From positions 2,294,001 to 2,358,000 of the forward strand of contig NZ_LT578417.1 of assembly GCF_900088535.1 (NCBI RefSeq): a stretch of 64,000 nt of DNA, given 5' to 3'. The translations under genes were made by a program, and so were the position numbers. How positions within the stretch are numbered: the first letter of the stretch is position 1; each line of letters begins with the position of its first letter. The notes under the pieces are model-generated. The model ran no database searches, was not told the origin of the DNA, and saw only the letters and a program-made list of their open reading frames with translations. This DNA comes from Cyanobium sp. NIES-981. Lineage in GTDB: Bacteria; Cyanobacteriota; Cyanobacteriia; PCC-6307; Cyanobiaceae. Positions 11,429 through 20,947 of this stretch are shown piece after piece.

Positions 11429-11734
11429 ATGGGATACCGACCCAGCTGCCGCAGTTGCCGCCACTGTGCGATGCCCCAGGGCGGCGAGTCGGGCTGGTGC
11501 CATCTGCGCCGGCTGGCGATCCATCCGGAACTCTCCGCCGAGCTGTGGTGCCACCACTGGACGGCCCGCTCCCCCCGCCTGCCCTGCTCCGGTTCTGAGC
11601 AGGGCGGCCACCCCGAGAGCCGTAGTGGTGGTGGAGCCCCGCGCCTGCCCTTGCATCCGCGCCAGGGGGTTGAGGATGGCCACGCCGGCGCCAGCCGCCA
11701 GCTCACACTGGAAGCCCTGCTGCCCCAGTTCTGA
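11429..11734 (+). CDS. Small Cys/His-rich protein, putative zinc-binding
   Basis: A 101-residue protein with a compact metal-site pattern in its first half: CRSCRHC, then GWCHLRRLAIHPEL, then WCHHWTAR. The spacing (C-x2-C ... C ... C-H-H-W) recalls the two other Cys-rich small proteins in this window (26547 and 56969), so they may share a fold, though only the latter two are clearly homologous. The second half is low complexity, rich in Ser, Gly, Pro and Arg. ATG at 11429 is preferred to an upstream TTG at 11405. It is divergent from gcvT. Function unknown. Confidence 0.55.
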   Translation: MGYRPSCRSCRHCAMPQGGESGWCHLRRLAIHPELSAELWCHHWTARSPRLPCSGSEQGGHPESRSGGGAPRLPLHPRQGVEDGHAGASRQLTLEALLPQF

Positions 11735-11876
11735 ACCGGGGCGTGGCGGCTGAACACTGCTGCCCTGGCCCTGCTGCTCCAGACACGGCGTCTGACATTG
11801 CTGTGTCTGACACTGTCGCCACGACAGTCAGGGTGGTATCAGGGGAAGACAATGGGTACTCCCGGGAGGTGAACCG

Positions 11877-12287
11877 TTGCTGAGCACGGCTGCTGGATCT
11901 GTCGCTCCGACCACCCCGATCGATCTGATGGCGGCCCATGGGGACTGCGAGGTGGTGATTCTTCCCACCGGCGCCAGGGTGTTCCACGCGGGGGCTCCGG
12001 CGGATTCGATCTATGGGTTGCGGCGCGGCATCGTGGAAGTGCTGGGGCCGTCGCAGGAGAAGCTCTGCTACCGCCCGGGGGAGATGTTCAGCTACCAGGA
12101 CATCGTGTGGGGTGACGGCCTCCACCGCAGCGACGCCCTGGCCCGCACGCCGGTGGAGGTGCTGCGCCTGGATCGCCTGCGCTTTCTCAACCTGCTCCAC
12201 AACCACCCCACCCTGGCGGTGCAGCTGATCGGTCAGCAGCATGAGCGGCTGCGGGAGCAGCGCACCAGCGGCACCTGCTGCTACTGA
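11877..12287 (+). CDS. Cyclic-nucleotide-binding-domain protein without DNA-binding domain
   Basis: A 136-residue protein matching only the Crp/Fnr effector beta-roll: VVILPTGARVFHAGAPADSIYGLRRGIVEVLG, then YRPGEMFSYQDIVWGDG and RTPVEVLRLDRLRFLNLLHNHP. No helix-turn-helix follows; the protein stops soon after the C-helix with TCCY. It may therefore sense a ligand or redox state through protein contacts rather than bind DNA. Start is a TTG at 11877 because a GGGAGGT ribosome-binding site sits seven bases upstream; the next ATG (11928) lacks one. Its last bases overlap the end of convergent speB. Confidence 0.7.
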   Translation: MLSTAAGSVAPTTPIDLMAAHGDCEVVILPTGARVFHAGAPADSIYGLRRGIVEVLGPSQEKLCYRPGEMFSYQDIVWGDGLHRSDALARTPVEVLRLDRLRFLNLLHNHPTLAVQLIGQQHERLREQRTSGTCCY

Positions 12288-13147
12288 GAGCCCCCGAGCA
12301 ACAGCAGCAGGCTGCGCACCACCTTGGCGGCCAGCACGCTGCTGACGCCACTGGGGTCGAGCTGCGGCGCCAGTTCCACCACATCGGCGGCCACGAGCTG
12401 GTGGTGGCGCAGCTCCTCCATCAGTGCGGCGAAATCGCGCCAGAGGAAGCCCCCCGGCTCCGGCGTGCCGGTGCCGGCCATCACGGCCGGATCGAACCAG
12501 TCGAGGTCCACGGTGAGGTAGAGCGGCTGGCCGCGCAGGGGCCGCAGCGCCTCGGCCATGCGCTCAATCGCCACCAGCCGGCCGCTGCGGCGCAGCTCGG
12601 AGAATTCCTCCCGGGTGCCGCTGCGGATGGCGATCTGCAGCAGCCGCTGGCTGGGCAGCACCTCCAGACAGCGGCGCATGGCGCAGGCGTGGCTGTGGTG
12701 GGCGCCCAGCCATTCGTGGCGCAGGTCGGCGTGGGCATCGAGCTGCACCAGCACCAGATCGGGGTGGCGGGCGGCCACGGCCGCCACGGCGCCGGAGCTG
12801 ATCGAGTGCTCGCCGCCGAGCATCAGGGGTTTGAGCCCGAGGGCCAGCACCGTCTCGGTGGCCTGCCGCACCGCCGCCACCACCGGCTCGGGGGCGCCGA
12901 AGGGGATGGCCACCGCGCCCAGATCGGCGAAGGCCAGATCCTCCAGATCCAGGTCGAGCTGGGGGCAATAGGTTTCCAGGCCGCTGCTCACCTCCCGGAT
13001 CGCCGCCGGCCCGAAGCGGGTGCCGGGCCGGAAGGAGGTGGTGCCGTCGTAGGGCACCCCGAACAGGCCCACGCGGCAGCCGGCCGGGTCGCGGCGGCTG
13101 GCCATGTAGATGGTGCCGTCGGTGTCGAAGGGGGAAGCGTGCTGCAT
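12281..13147 (-). CDS. speB: Agmatinase (arginase/ureohydrolase family)
   Basis: Manganese hydrolase that would convert agmatine to putrescine and urea. The 288-residue protein has the three family signatures: LMLGGEHSISSG, VQLDAHADLR and the DxDxxDP pattern in VDLDWFDPAVMAGTG. It starts 11 nt after the speE stop on the same strand, so the pair makes a polyamine operon, which supports agmatine as substrate. Some cyanobacterial members of this family hydrolyse guanidine instead; the speE neighbour argues against that but does not exclude it. Confidence 0.88.
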   Translation of the reverse strand: MQHASPFDTDGTIYMASRRDPAGCRVGLFGVPYDGTTSFRPGTRFGPAAIREVSSGLETYCPQLDLDLEDLAFADLGAVAIPFGAPEPVVAAVRQATETVLALGLKPLMLGGEHSISSGAVAAVAARHPDLVLVQLDAHADLRHEWLGAHHSHACAMRRCLEVLPSQRLLQIAIRSGTREEFSELRRSGRLVAIERMAEALRPLRGQPLYLTVDLDWFDPAVMAGTGTPEPGGFLWRDFAALMEELRHHQLVAADVVELAPQLDPSGVSSVLAAKVVRSLLLLLGGSQ

Positions 13148-13158
13148 GACGGCCAGTG

Positions 13159-14025
13159 TCAGTGCGCGAGGGCCCGCTCGATCGCCACCGGCACCGCCTC
13201 GAAGGCACCCCGCTGCCAGCGGGGGCTCCAGATCTCACAGCCACCGACGACGGCCGCGGCGCGGGCGGGATCCGGCTCCAGGTAACGGCGGCCGCCGGTG
13301 GCGGCGAAGGTCCAGCTCCACCAGCCGCTCGGATACATCGGCACCCAGCCGTACAGCGGGTCGGCGTGGCCGAACACCTCCCGCAGCAGCTTCACGGTGT
13401 CGAGGTGCACCTGGCGGAAGGCCTCCGGCGATTCGCTCTGGGTGGCGAACACACCGCCGGGCCGCAGGATGCGGCGGCAGTGCGCGAAGAAGGCGCGGTT
13501 GAACAGGCCCTCGGCCGGGCCGGCCGGATCGGAGCCGTCCACGATCACCACGTCGTAGCTGGCCTCCGCAGCCTGGGCCGCCCAGGCGATGCCATCGCCC
13601 ACGGTGAGGTGGAAGCGGGGATCGCTCCAGCACCCCTCCCCGATCGCGGGCAGGTGCTGCTGGCTCCAGGCCACCACCTGGCCGTCGATCTCCACCAGGT
13701 CGAGGTGCCGCACGCCGCCGTGGCGCAGGCACTCGCGGGCGGTGCCCCCATCGCCGCCGCCGATCACCAGCACCCGCTCGATGCGCTCGGCCCCGCAGAG
13801 GGCCGGATGCACCAGGGGTTCGTGGTAGTGGCGCTCCTGCCGTTCGGCCGTCATCCAGCAGCCGTCGAGCAGCAGGCCTTTGCCGTAGCGCTCGCTCTCG
13901 ATGATCGTGACGCGCTGGAACGGCGACTGGGTTTCGGCGATCACCCGACCGGCCAGGCCATAGCGGACGCCGTCGTGAATCTCGTCGATCCAGCCTTCAG
14001 TGGGCCGGCCTGAGGAGGGAGCCAT
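13159..14025 (-). CDS. speE: Spermidine synthase (polyamine aminopropyltransferase)
   Basis: Transfers an aminopropyl group from decarboxylated AdoMet to putrescine. The 288-residue protein has the N-terminal beta domain ([18 protein letters not shown]), the AdoMet-binding [14 protein letters not shown], the acidic loop [10 protein letters not shown], and the catalytic region [17 protein letters not shown]. The ATG at 14025 is preceded on its strand by a weak purine stretch; the longer open frame upstream is Arg/Gly-rich and lies over the ArfB-like gene on the other strand. It is first in the speE-speB operon. Confidence 0.93.
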   Translation of the reverse strand: MAPSSGRPTEGWIDEIHDGVRYGLAGRVIAETQSPFQRVTIIESERYGKGLLLDGCWMTAERQERHYHEPLVHPALCGAERIERVLVIGGGDGGTARECLRHGGVRHLDLVEIDGQVVAWSQQHLPAIGEGCWSDPRFHLTVGDGIAWAAQAAEASYDVVIVDGSDPAGPAEGLFNRAFFAHCRRILRPGGVFATQSESPEAFRQVHLDTVKLLREVFGHADPLYGWVPMYPSGWWSWTFAATGGRRYLEPDPARAAAVVGGCEIWSPRWQRGAFEAVPVAIERALAH

Positions 14026-14109
14026 GGTGGAGCGGGTGCCCGGGAGCGCTCTGCGTACGCTTGCACAGCCCTGGTTCACGCCCCGCCGCGCCCATGGCAG
14101 GCTCAGGCC

Positions 14110-14562
14110 ATGGCCGGCGAGCTGTCCAGCGGGGATCTGCGCGTGTCGCCGGCCGTGGTGATCCCGGCGGCGGAGCTGCGCTGGCGCTTCTCCCGCTCCT
14201 CCGGCCCGGGCGGGCAGAACGTGAACACCACCGACTCGCGGGTGGAGCTGGTGTTCGATCTGGCGGCCTCCCAGGCGTTCCCTCCGGGCCTGCACGCCCG
14301 CGCCCTGCGGCGGCTGGAGCCCAGGCTGGTGGAGGGATCCGTGGTGGTGGCGGCCAGTGAACACCGCTCCCAGTGGCGCAACCGGGTGGCGGCCCAGCGC
14401 CGCCTGGTGGCCCTGCTGCAGGAGGCGCTGCAGCCGCCGCCTCCGCCGCGGCGCCCCACCCGCCCCGGCCGCGGGGCGGTGGAACGGCGGCTCACGGCCA
14501 AGAAACGGCGCAGTGCCACCAAGGCGCGGCGGGCCTCCCGCGACAGGGCCGGGGAGGACTAG
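14110..14562 (+). CDS. arfB: Peptidyl-tRNA hydrolase-type release factor, ArfB/YaeJ-like
   Basis: Releases nascent chains from stalled ribosomes without needing a stop codon. The 150-residue protein has the catalytic GGQ loop in [19 protein letters not shown] and a basic C-terminal tail ([19 protein letters not shown]) that would occupy the mRNA channel. Length is close to bacterial ArfB. A proline run (QPPPPPRR) sits between domain and tail. It overlaps mazG by four bases at the 3' end, convergent. Confidence 0.9.
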   Translation: MAGELSSGDLRVSPAVVIPAAELRWRFSRSSGPGGQNVNTTDSRVELVFDLAASQAFPPGLHARALRRLEPRLVEGSVVVAASEHRSQWRNRVAAQRRLVALLQEALQPPPPPRRPTRPGRGAVERRLTAKKRRSATKARRASRDRAGED

Positions 14563-15467
14563 GGCGAACCCTCGGCAGCGGCGCTGCCTGGCGAAGGGGT
14601 CGCTTCCGCCCGGATCGCGGCCTTGGCGGCCTGCCACAGGCCCTCCAGGTCCCGCAGGCTGCGGCCACCGAGATCGCCGCCGAGGGCCGCCTCCACGCGG
14701 GAGAAGCGATCGAGGAAGCGGCGGTTGGTGCCGGCCAGGCCCGCCTCCGGATCCAGGCCGCACCAGCGCGCCACGTTCACCAGGGTGAACAGCACGTCGC
14801 CCAGTTCCTCCTGGGCATGGACCCGATCGCCGCTGGCCACGGCCTCCTTGAGCTCATCGAGCTCCTCGTGCACCTTCCTCCACACGCCGCCGAGGTCGTC
14901 CCACTCGAAGCCGGCCGCGGCCGCCTTCCTGGAAATCGTCATGGCGCCCGCGAGGGCGGGCTGGCCGCGCACCTTGCCCGCCAGCCGGTCGCTGAGGGGG
15001 CTCATGGAGGCTGCCTCACTGGAGCTGGAGGCGGCGGCCTGGCGGCGCTCCTCGGCCTTGATCGCCTCCCAGCTGGCCTTCACCGCCGCGCTGTCGGCCA
15101 GCGGCGCGGTCTGGCCGGGCGGGGCGAACACGTGGGGATGGCGCCGCACCAGTTTGGCGCTGATGCCGCGGGCGATGGTCTCCAGATCGAAGCGGCCCTC
15201 CTCGGCTGCGATGCGGGCGTGCAGCACCACCTGCAGCAGCAGGTCGCCCAGCTCCTCGGCGAGGTGGCGGTCGTCGCCGTGGCGGATGGCATCGGCCACC
15301 TCGTGGGCCTCCTCCAGCACGTAGGGCACCAGGGAGGCGTGGGTCTGTTCCAGGTCCCAGGGGCAGCCGCCCTCGGGGTCGCGCAGCCGCTCCACCACGG
15401 CGATCAGCTCGGCCAGGGCGTCGAGGGTGGCAGCGGTGCGGGGGGTGCCTGGTGGATCAGCGGGCAT
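14559..15467 (-). CDS. mazG: Nucleoside triphosphate pyrophosphohydrolase MazG
   Basis: House-cleaning hydrolase that converts NTPs to NMPs and pyrophosphate. The 302-residue protein carries two MazG repeats: the first with [19 protein letters not shown] and [20 protein letters not shown], the second with [20 protein letters not shown] and [16 protein letters not shown], each with the E-x2-E and E-x2-D magnesium sites. N-terminal start at 15467 ([11 protein letters not shown]) gives a normal length. Stand-alone on the minus strand. Confidence 0.93.
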   Translation of the reverse strand: MPADPPGTPRTAATLDALAELIAVVERLRDPEGGCPWDLEQTHASLVPYVLEEAHEVADAIRHGDDRHLAEELGDLLLQVVLHARIAAEEGRFDLETIARGISAKLVRRHPHVFAPPGQTAPLADSAAVKASWEAIKAEERRQAAASSSSEAASMSPLSDRLAGKVRGQPALAGAMTISRKAAAAGFEWDDLGGVWRKVHEELDELKEAVASGDRVHAQEELGDVLFTLVNVARWCGLDPEAGLAGTNRRFLDRFSRVEAALGGDLGGRSLRDLEGLWQAAKAAIRAEATPSPGSAAAEGSP

Positions 15468-15530
15468 CGGCCATGGGATGGGGGGTCGGCGACGCCGGAC
15501 GGCCGGCGCCTCAGCCTCGCTGGCTCGGCC

Positions 15531-16055
15531 TCAGCGGCTCCGGTGCCGGCGCCCGGATCGGCGCGAGGCACGGCGGCGCAGCAGCCGCGGCAGTCGGGGC
15601 AGGGGATCGCCATCCTGGATCAGGTGCAGCCAGCTGCTGGCTTCCAGCCCCACCAGGGCCGTGATCACCAGGGCACGCCGCTCGCTCCAGAGCTGGGCCA
15701 GCCCGCCCAGCAGCGCCGCCGGAGCCGGCCCGCCCAACGGGGCCAGCAGCACCGTCAGCACCAGGGCCAGCAGGGCCAGGTAGCCTAGCCGCCCGGCTGT
15801 GCCCAGCAGCGGGCTGTGGGAGAGCAGCGAGCGGTGCGACAAGACCTTGCGGTAGGGCCACCAGAGCAGCCGCAGGGGCCCCCAGCGGCGGGCGGGGTTG
15901 GAGAGGGTGTCGAGGTCGGGGGAGAGCAGCAGGCCGCCGGCGAGGAAGCTGACGCCCGCGACGGCCACGCCGGCCGGCCCCAGGCCCGGCGCCCAGAACA
16001 GGGCGAAGGGCAGGGCCAGCAGCAGGGTGGCCCGGTCGTGGCGGCGGCCGCTGGC
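15531..16055 (-). CDS. DUF2227-like membrane protein (putative metal-binding)
   Basis: A 174-residue membrane protein beginning MASGRRHDRATLLLALP, a start seen in cyanobacterial DUF2227 proteins. It has about four hydrophobic segments (10-25, 30-48, 90-110, 112-135) and a conserved Asp/His set: SPDLDTLSNPARRWGPL, VLSHRSLLSHSPLLGT and HLIQDGDP, resembling the YdjM/LexA-regulated hydrolase-like metal site. The tail is strongly basic. The ATG at 16055 leaves two bases after the acyltransferase stop at 16058, so the genes form a pair. Enzymatic role unknown. Confidence 0.7.
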   Translation of the reverse strand, partial: ASGRRHDRATLLLALPFALFWAPGLGPAGVAVAGVSFLAGGLLLSPDLDTLSNPARRWGPLRLLWWPYRKVLSHRSLLSHSPLLGTAGRLGYLALLALVLTVLLAPLGGPAPAALLGGLAQLWSERRALVITALVGLEASSWLHLIQDGDPLPRLPRLLRRRASRRSGRRHRSR

Positions 16056-16057
16056 CA

Positions 16058-17095
16058 TCAGGGCCGCCGCCGCCACTCCCCGCCGGCCGCCAGGGCCCGT
16101 GGGGCCGGCGGGGCGATCGGCCGCAGCCGCTCGCCGCTGCCGTCGCCGGGCCGCCAGCGGCGGTTGATCCAGTAGTACTGCTCGGCGTAGGCCTGGATCC
16201 AGGGCTCGTGCCAGCGGGCCAGCGCCGCGGCCTGGGCCGCCAGGGCTTCCGGTCCGTGGCCCGGCTGCAGGGGGGCGCCGCAGATCAGCCGGAAGCGGCC
16301 GTCGTCGCCGCGCACGTGGGCCACCGGAAACAGGGGCGCGCCCGTCTTCTGGGAGAGAGCCACCGGCCCGGTGGCGAAGCGGGTGCGCAGCCCGAGAAAA
16401 TCGACCATGAGCGCGGTGCGGTGGCTGTAGAGGTCGGTCATCACCACCAGGCCGCAGCCGTCGCGCAGGCTCTGCAGGATGCCGCGGGCATCGAACTGGG
16501 AGATCCAGCGGCAGTGGCTGTTGGCGCTGCGGGCCGCATTCAGCAGGGCGTCGGCGTGGGGGTTGTGGGCCGGGCGGTAGATCACGGCCAGGTGGGGCAG
16601 CCGCTCGCTCAGCCAGCGCAGGCCCAGATCCCAGCAGCCCAGGTGCAGGGAGCCCACGATCACGGCCTCACCGCGCCGGTGCATGGCCATCAGGGCCGCC
16701 AGGCCCTCCCCTTCGGCCGTGATGCGTTGCGGATCCACCGGCTGGATGATCGATTCCAGGCAGGAGAGAAAGAAGCTCTGCAGCGACTCGCCGGCCAGCT
16801 GGCGCCGCTGGGCCGGGCTGAGCTGGTCGCCGTACACCCGCTCGAGGTTGGCGCCTGCCGTGCTGAGCCGCTGGGCCAGGGCCGGCGCCGCGAGGCGGCA
16901 GGCCAGGCGGATGCCGCGCCGCATGGTGGTGTGGGAGCGGCCCCGCAGCAGGGCCAGCAGCAGCCGCAGCGCCAGGGCCTCGCCGCGCCAGCGCAGGCGC
17001 AGAAGCCGGCTGGGGGGCGAGCGCCTGCGCCGCCGGCCAGGCCGCCCCGTGGGCACCCCGGCCAGGCGGGTCGGTTGCGGTAGCGTCGGGCCCAC
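16058..17095 (-). CDS. LpxL/HtrB-like lysophospholipid acyltransferase
   Basis: Membrane acyltransferase of the lipid A late-acyltransferase family. The catalytic H-x4-D is seen in SLHLGCWDLGLRW (about residue 150), followed by VIYRPAHNPHADALL and, further on, VALSQKTGAPLFPVAHV. The N-terminal 50 residues are Arg/Pro-rich and the frame opens directly against the tRNA gene on the other strand, so the true start may be downstream (for example the ATG at 16924). Picocyanobacterial members probably acylate lipid A; the substrate is inferred from the family. Confidence 0.8.
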   Translation of the reverse strand: MGPTLPQPTRLAGVPTGRPGRRRRRSPPSRLLRLRWRGEALALRLLLALLRGRSHTTMRRGIRLACRLAAPALAQRLSTAGANLERVYGDQLSPAQRRQLAGESLQSFFLSCLESIIQPVDPQRITAEGEGLAALMAMHRRGEAVIVGSLHLGCWDLGLRWLSERLPHLAVIYRPAHNPHADALLNAARSANSHCRWISQFDARGILQSLRDGCGLVVMTDLYSHRTALMVDFLGLRTRFATGPVALSQKTGAPLFPVAHVRGDDGRFRLICGAPLQPGHGPEALAAQAAALARWHEPWIQAYAEQYYWINRRWRPGDGSGERLRPIAPPAPRALAAGGEWRRRP

Positions 17096-17169
<74 letters not shown>

Positions 17170-17276
17170 TCCAGAGAACACAGTCTACGACTGGGCTCTT
17201 TTGGGTTGCGACAAGGGTTTTGATGGGCTCTCACGGCGCCACAAGGGTGCCAGAAACGGCCTAATTTCCCCCTGAA

Positions 17277-18509
17277 ATGCCAGGATTTCACGCGGATTTC
17301 ACGCGGGCGTGCAGACGCATGGCATCACCCCCATGGCTCCGGAGCCTGAGCCAGGCCTTCAAGGCGCACCGGCTGGGACGGCCTGGTTGGTACGTGGAGC
17401 TGAACCGCGACCGTCTGCGGGTGGTCTCCGCCGAGCTGCCCCTCAGGCCTGGTGAGTCACCGGACCAGGCTCATAAGCGAAGGGCTTACAGCCTCTCCGC
17501 GCCACCCGGACCGGCTACCGCCGCCGCGGCCCTGAGCGAGGCCTGCGCGATGTTTGACAGCGTGATGGCGGGAAGCTGGCAATGGCCCGACCAGGCAGCC
17601 CCACCGCCTGCCGAAGACCCTCGCCATTTGCATCCTGAGCACCTTGAACGGCTGATCCCACAGCTCCGCACCCGCCTCGTAGGCGAGCGAATGACTGCCC
17701 GCACGTGGGAACGCACATGGGCGCCGTTCCTCTCCCGGCTGGTGGCAACTGCCGCTGAGCACCACTGCAGGGACGACATGGTCCTGCTTGAGGACTACCT
17801 GCGGCAATGGGATGCGAACACCCGCTCCCGACAGATGGCACACGATCGTGCACGGAGCCTCTGGAAGGAAGCAGGCTGGCCCTGGCACGATGAGGTGGCA
17901 CAGCTGCGCGGCAACGGCAAGGCCGCGGCCGATCCCGAGGGGGTCAGGGCCTTCAGCGATCAGGAGATCCAGGCACTGCGTGAGCGGATTGAGAGGAGCG
18001 CCAAGCTGGGTGCTTCCGATCTTCTCGCCTGGGACGTCCTGGCGGTTTTTGGGCTCCGTCCCCAGGAACTGATTGGACTGGATGTGAAGAGCGGGCCGCG
18101 TGGCGTGCCCATTGCTGTGGTCACCCGCTCGAAGCAGTCCAGCAAAGGTGCGACACGGCCGCGGCAGGTACCGGCCGTTCCACCGGCCGACTGGCCACCG
18201 GATTGCTACCGCCTCTTGCAGCGCTGGCGCGCTCACGGGTTGCCTGAGTGGAGCCAGCGGGCAACCGGCCCCGGCGCCCACATGACACAGCAGCTGCGCC
18301 GCCTGCAGATGCCCAGCGACCTCACCAGCTACGGATTGAGGCACGCTTTCGCGCTGCGCCTGGGGCTCGACCTGGGGCTCCACGTCCGCGAGAGCGCCGA
18401 GTTGATGGGCCACTCGCCGCAGGTACATCTGGCCACTTATGGGCGGCGACTGGATGGACCGATTTTGCAGCGGAAGGTGCAGCAGCTGGTGGCTGGCCGT
18501 AGCGGGTAG
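17277..18509 (+). CDS. int: Tyrosine recombinase (island integrase)
   Basis: Site-specific recombinase that would insert and excise the island at tRNA-Val. The catalytic set is visible in the C-terminal domain: Arg in FGLRPQELIGLD, the H-x2-R-like box in SYGLRHAFALRL, the His of MGHSPQVHLATY, and the nucleophile Tyr in LATYGRRLD. The SAM-like N-terminal domain spans about 120-200. It lies 110 nt inside attL and points inward. The first ATG (17277) places coding sequence over a pair of TTCACGCG repeats; the ATG at 17319 (MASPPWLRS) would leave those repeats upstream and may be the real start. Confidence 0.9.
   Translation: MPGFHADFTRACRRMASPPWLRSLSQAFKAHRLGRPGWYVELNRDRLRVVSAELPLRPGESPDQAHKRRAYSLSAPPGPATAAAALSEACAMFDSVMAGSWQWPDQAAPPPAEDPRHLHPEHLERLIPQLRTRLVGERMTARTWERTWAPFLSRLVATAAEHHCRDDMVLLEDYLRQWDANTRSRQMAHDRARSLWKEAGWPWHDEVAQLRGNGKAAADPEGVRAFSDQEIQALRERIERSAKLGASDLLAWDVLAVFGLRPQELIGLDVKSGPRGVPIAVVTRSKQSSKGATRPRQVPAVPPADWPPDCYRLLQRWRAHGLPEWSQRATGPGAHMTQQLRRLQMPSDLTSYGLRHAFALRLGLDLGLHVRESAELMGHSPQVHLATYGRRLDGPILQRKVQQLVAGRSG
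17287..17305 (+). other. Putative integrase arm sites, left end
   Basis: TTCACGCG occurs at 17287 and 17298, one helical turn apart, 118 bp inside attL. The same pair with the same 11-bp spacing and orientation lies inside the right end at 52541. Matching arm-type repeats inside both ends of an integrative element suggest integrase or Xis binding; this is inference from position and repetition. Confidence 0.5.
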
Positions 18510-18532
18510 TAGGCGAAGGCCCTATGGCCCCA

Positions 18533-18592
18533 AAAAGGAAATAGCCACTTCCTTTTCGTATGCCAGAAAAGGAAATCAAGACCTCCTTTTCT
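18533..18592. terminator. Two adjacent inverted repeats after the integrase gene
   Basis: Stem AAAAGGAA/TTCCTTTT (18533-18556) is followed at once by AGAAAAGGA/TCCTTTTCT (18565-18592). The stems are A+T-rich and end in T-rich arms, so they could terminate integrase transcription in either direction, or form a paired operator for the small helix-turn-helix protein encoded next. Confidence 0.4.
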
Positions 18593-18680
18593 TCCTCATC
18601 GCCAGGACAATTAAGGCTGCTATAACTCCTCAAGGGGCCGGGAAGGCCCTGCTGATCTTCACTTGCTTCCAGTGATCAAC

Positions 18681-18899
18681 ATGGCTTTTATGACCACCAC
18701 CGCAGAGGTGGCTGCAGCGCTTCGGCTGTCGAAAAATACTCTGATCCGTCTGCGCGCGTCGGATGTGCTGAGGCCCGCAATTCACTTCATCAATATCGGC
18801 CGGGGCGAACAGCGTGCCTGCCTGAGGTGGGATCTCGACAAGGTGGAAGAAACCCTCGCACGTCGCTCGAAATCACTTCCCCGCCCTAGCAAGAAGTAG
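18681..18899 (+). CDS. Small helix-turn-helix protein, excisionase (Xis)-like
   Basis: A 72-residue basic protein. TTAEVAAALRLSKNTLIRLRAS reads as a MerR/excisionase-type winged helix, followed by a short wing (FINIGRGEQRACLRWDLDKVEE) and a Lys/Arg/Ser tail. Position next to the integrase supports a recombination directionality factor. Start could be the ATG at 18681 or 18690; a TTG at 18663 is less likely. Confidence 0.6.
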   Translation: MAFMTTTAEVAAALRLSKNTLIRLRASDVLRPAIHFINIGRGEQRACLRWDLDKVEETLARRSKSLPRPSKK

Positions 18900-19561
18900 T
18901 CAACAGCGTCGGGATCCGAATCCCTAATAAATGGCCTAATGAGATCGCCTTCATGGTGGTGATTCCTGCCTAGAGCTTGTCGAAATACCTCCGGAACTGA
19001 TCGGACTCGTTAGAGACTGTACGGGACTGGATCTCCACTGAAAGGGAAGGAAGGCCAGGACACCTCCCTTCCAGCTGTCAACTTCAAGGCACTTAGCCAT
19101 GTTACTTCCCCAATCTGGTAGAAGGCTGGCTCGGCAACAGCTTTACACTTCCTCGCGTAAGTCGCCCTGCCCGATCTGCGGCAGGATAAAAGACTCAGAT
19201 TGCCGTTGGTCCTATGACTGGATCAGCTGCCATTCCGGTGCAGCGGCGAATCATCTACAACCTGGCCAGACCTTGATGGTGGATGGGCTGCAATGGTATC
19301 TGGCGGCGGTTGAAGCAGGGCACAGCGGGTGCAGCCACGTCTATCGCCCGCATACTCCACGGCAGCGGCCACAGTTCACTCGGAACAAACTCCAGGCCGT
19401 CACGGAAGAAGATCTGATCGTTCGGCTGTGCAGATATTTCTACCGTGAACTGCGTCCACGGGAGCATGCTTCACTGCGCTTGCCTGCCTGGGAGCTGTGC
19501 CAACCCGATGTGACGTGACCCCCTTTATCGGTCCAGGGCTTATGAGAGTGGGTGGTCATGG

Positions 19562-20413
19562 TCATGCTGCAGCTCCTTGTTGAGCTGCCTCCATGGGCGT
19601 ACGCCCTTGGAGGGCCGAATGCGGCCTGAGCGTGTTGTACTCCCATCGCCAGCGATCGGCCAGGATCTGAGCCTCCGGGGCTGTGGTGAACAACTCGGTG
19701 TTGAGGAATTCATCGCGGAAGCGGCCGTTGAAGGATTCTGCGAATCCGTTCTCCCATGGGGATCCCGGCGCGATGTAGGCCGTGCTGGTGGCGCTGCTGG
19801 CCTCGCACCAGTCCCGTAGGGCCTGCGCAATGAACTCCGGGCCGTTGTCCGATCGGATGAACGCTGGCGCCGGGTAGAGGCTGGTGAGTTCCTCCAGCAC
19901 AGTCACCACGTCTTTGGCCTTGCACCGCCTGCCCACCCGGATCGCCAGGCAGAGGCGGCTGTGCTCGTCGATCACGTTCAGGAACTTGAGTCTGCGGCCA
20001 TCGGCGGTGGCATCGAACTGGAAATCCATGGCCCACACCTGGTGGGGATGCTGGGCCCGGTGACGCCTCACCGAGCCGTCGGCGGGCCGTGCCCGCTTCC
20101 GCTTCCTGGGAGTGGGCCGCTGCAGCCCCTCCTCCCGCCAGAGCCGTTGCACCCGCTTGTGGTTCACGGTCCAGCCCTCCCGACGCAGCAGGCGGTAGGC
20201 CATGCGGCGGCCCCAGCGGATGTGCTCAGCTGCAATCTCCCTCAGGCGGTGCCGAAGCTTGGTCTCCTCCAGGTCGACGACCTTCCCGCAATGGCGCTGG
20301 GTGCTGCGGTGCTGCCCCACAACACGGCAGGCCTGGCGCTCTGATGCCCGGTAACGCTCCTGCAGGACCGTGACGGCCCTGCGACGGCGTTCCGGGCTCA
20401 GAAGTTTCCCTCC
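19562..20413 (-). CDS. IS3-family transposase OrfB (DDE integrase domain)
   Basis: Catalytic part of the transposase, made as an OrfAB fusion after a -1 shift near 20404-20410. Homology begins at [18 protein letters not shown]. The HTH_21-like segment is followed by the DDE core: Asp in [14 protein letters not shown], Asp in [15 protein letters not shown] and Glu in [15 protein letters not shown]. It appears full length with no frameshift or stop, so the element may be active. Confidence 0.9.
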   Translation of the reverse strand, partial: GGKLLSPERRRRAVTVLQERYRASERQACRVVGQHRSTQRHCGKVVDLEETKLRHRLREIAAEHIRWGRRMAYRLLRREGWTVNHKRVQRLWREEGLQRPTPRKRKRARPADGSVRRHRAQHPHQVWAMDFQFDATADGRRLKFLNVIDEHSRLCLAIRVGRRCKAKDVVTVLEELTSLYPAPAFIRSDNGPEFIAQALRDWCEASSATSTAYIAPGSPWENGFAESFNGRFRDEFLNTELFTTAPEAQILADRWRWEYNTLRPHSALQGRTPMEAAQQGAAA

Positions 20414-20676
20414 GCAAGGTCCTTGAGCATCGCCTTCTCCAACTCGGCTTCTGCCAACAACTTCTTGAGCCGGGCGTTCTCCTTCTCCAGCTGCGTCAGC
20501 CGGCGGGCCTCCTCGGCCTGCATGCCGCCGTACTGCTGCCGCCAGCGGTGATACGTCGGCTGCGTCACCTCGATGACGCGGCAGACATCGGCGACGGTCT
20601 TGCCCTGGGCAATCAGCTGGTCGGCGGTCTTGAGCTTGCGGATGATCTGCTCCGCTGTGTGCCTGGTGCGTTTCAT
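20398..20676 (-). CDS. IS3-family transposase OrfA
   Basis: A 92-residue helix-turn-helix protein, [19 protein letters not shown], with the DNA-binding helices around [19 protein letters not shown] and a Leu-zipper-like tail ([19 protein letters not shown]). Start at 20676 is the ATG just inside the right terminal repeat. Its end holds the heptamer GGGAAAC (minus strand, 20410-20404), in the X-XXY-YYZ arrangement expected for -1 frameshifting into orfB. Confidence 0.9.
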   Translation of the reverse strand: MKRTRHTAEQIIRKLKTADQLIAQGKTVADVCRVIEVTQPTYHRWRQQYGGMQAEEARRLTQLEKENARLKKLLAEAELEKAMLKDLAEGNF

Positions 20677-20947
20677 GGTGAAGTCCCCGGCCCAGTCTGG
20701 CCGGCTGAGGACTCTCATTCACCCTGGACCAATTCCCGGGGTCCACGTCAGATGAAATGGAGATGGTCGCGGCCACATACAGAAGTGCTCAGGATCTGAT
20801 CCGCCATCTCCAGCGGGCTCGATGCATAGAGCCGTCTTTGGCAAGGCTGCTACCAACGGTGCGGCACTGGGTTCGCGCGCTTAGCTACCAGCAGGCCGAT
20901 CTACGCCGCTTCCAGCGCGATGAGCTCGGCATGCAGGAGGGATGGCG

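Larger units (their letters stand above)
19511..20750 (-). mobile_element. IS3-family insertion sequence, 1240 bp
   Basis: The left end begins TGACGTGACCCCCTTTATCG and the right end, read inward, TGACGTGGACCCCGGGAATT; both continue into GGTCCAGGG. The element is flanked by GATG at 19507-19510 and 20751-20754. It encodes overlapping orfA and orfB on the minus strand. Related end sequences recur at 51472-51598. Confidence 0.92.
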
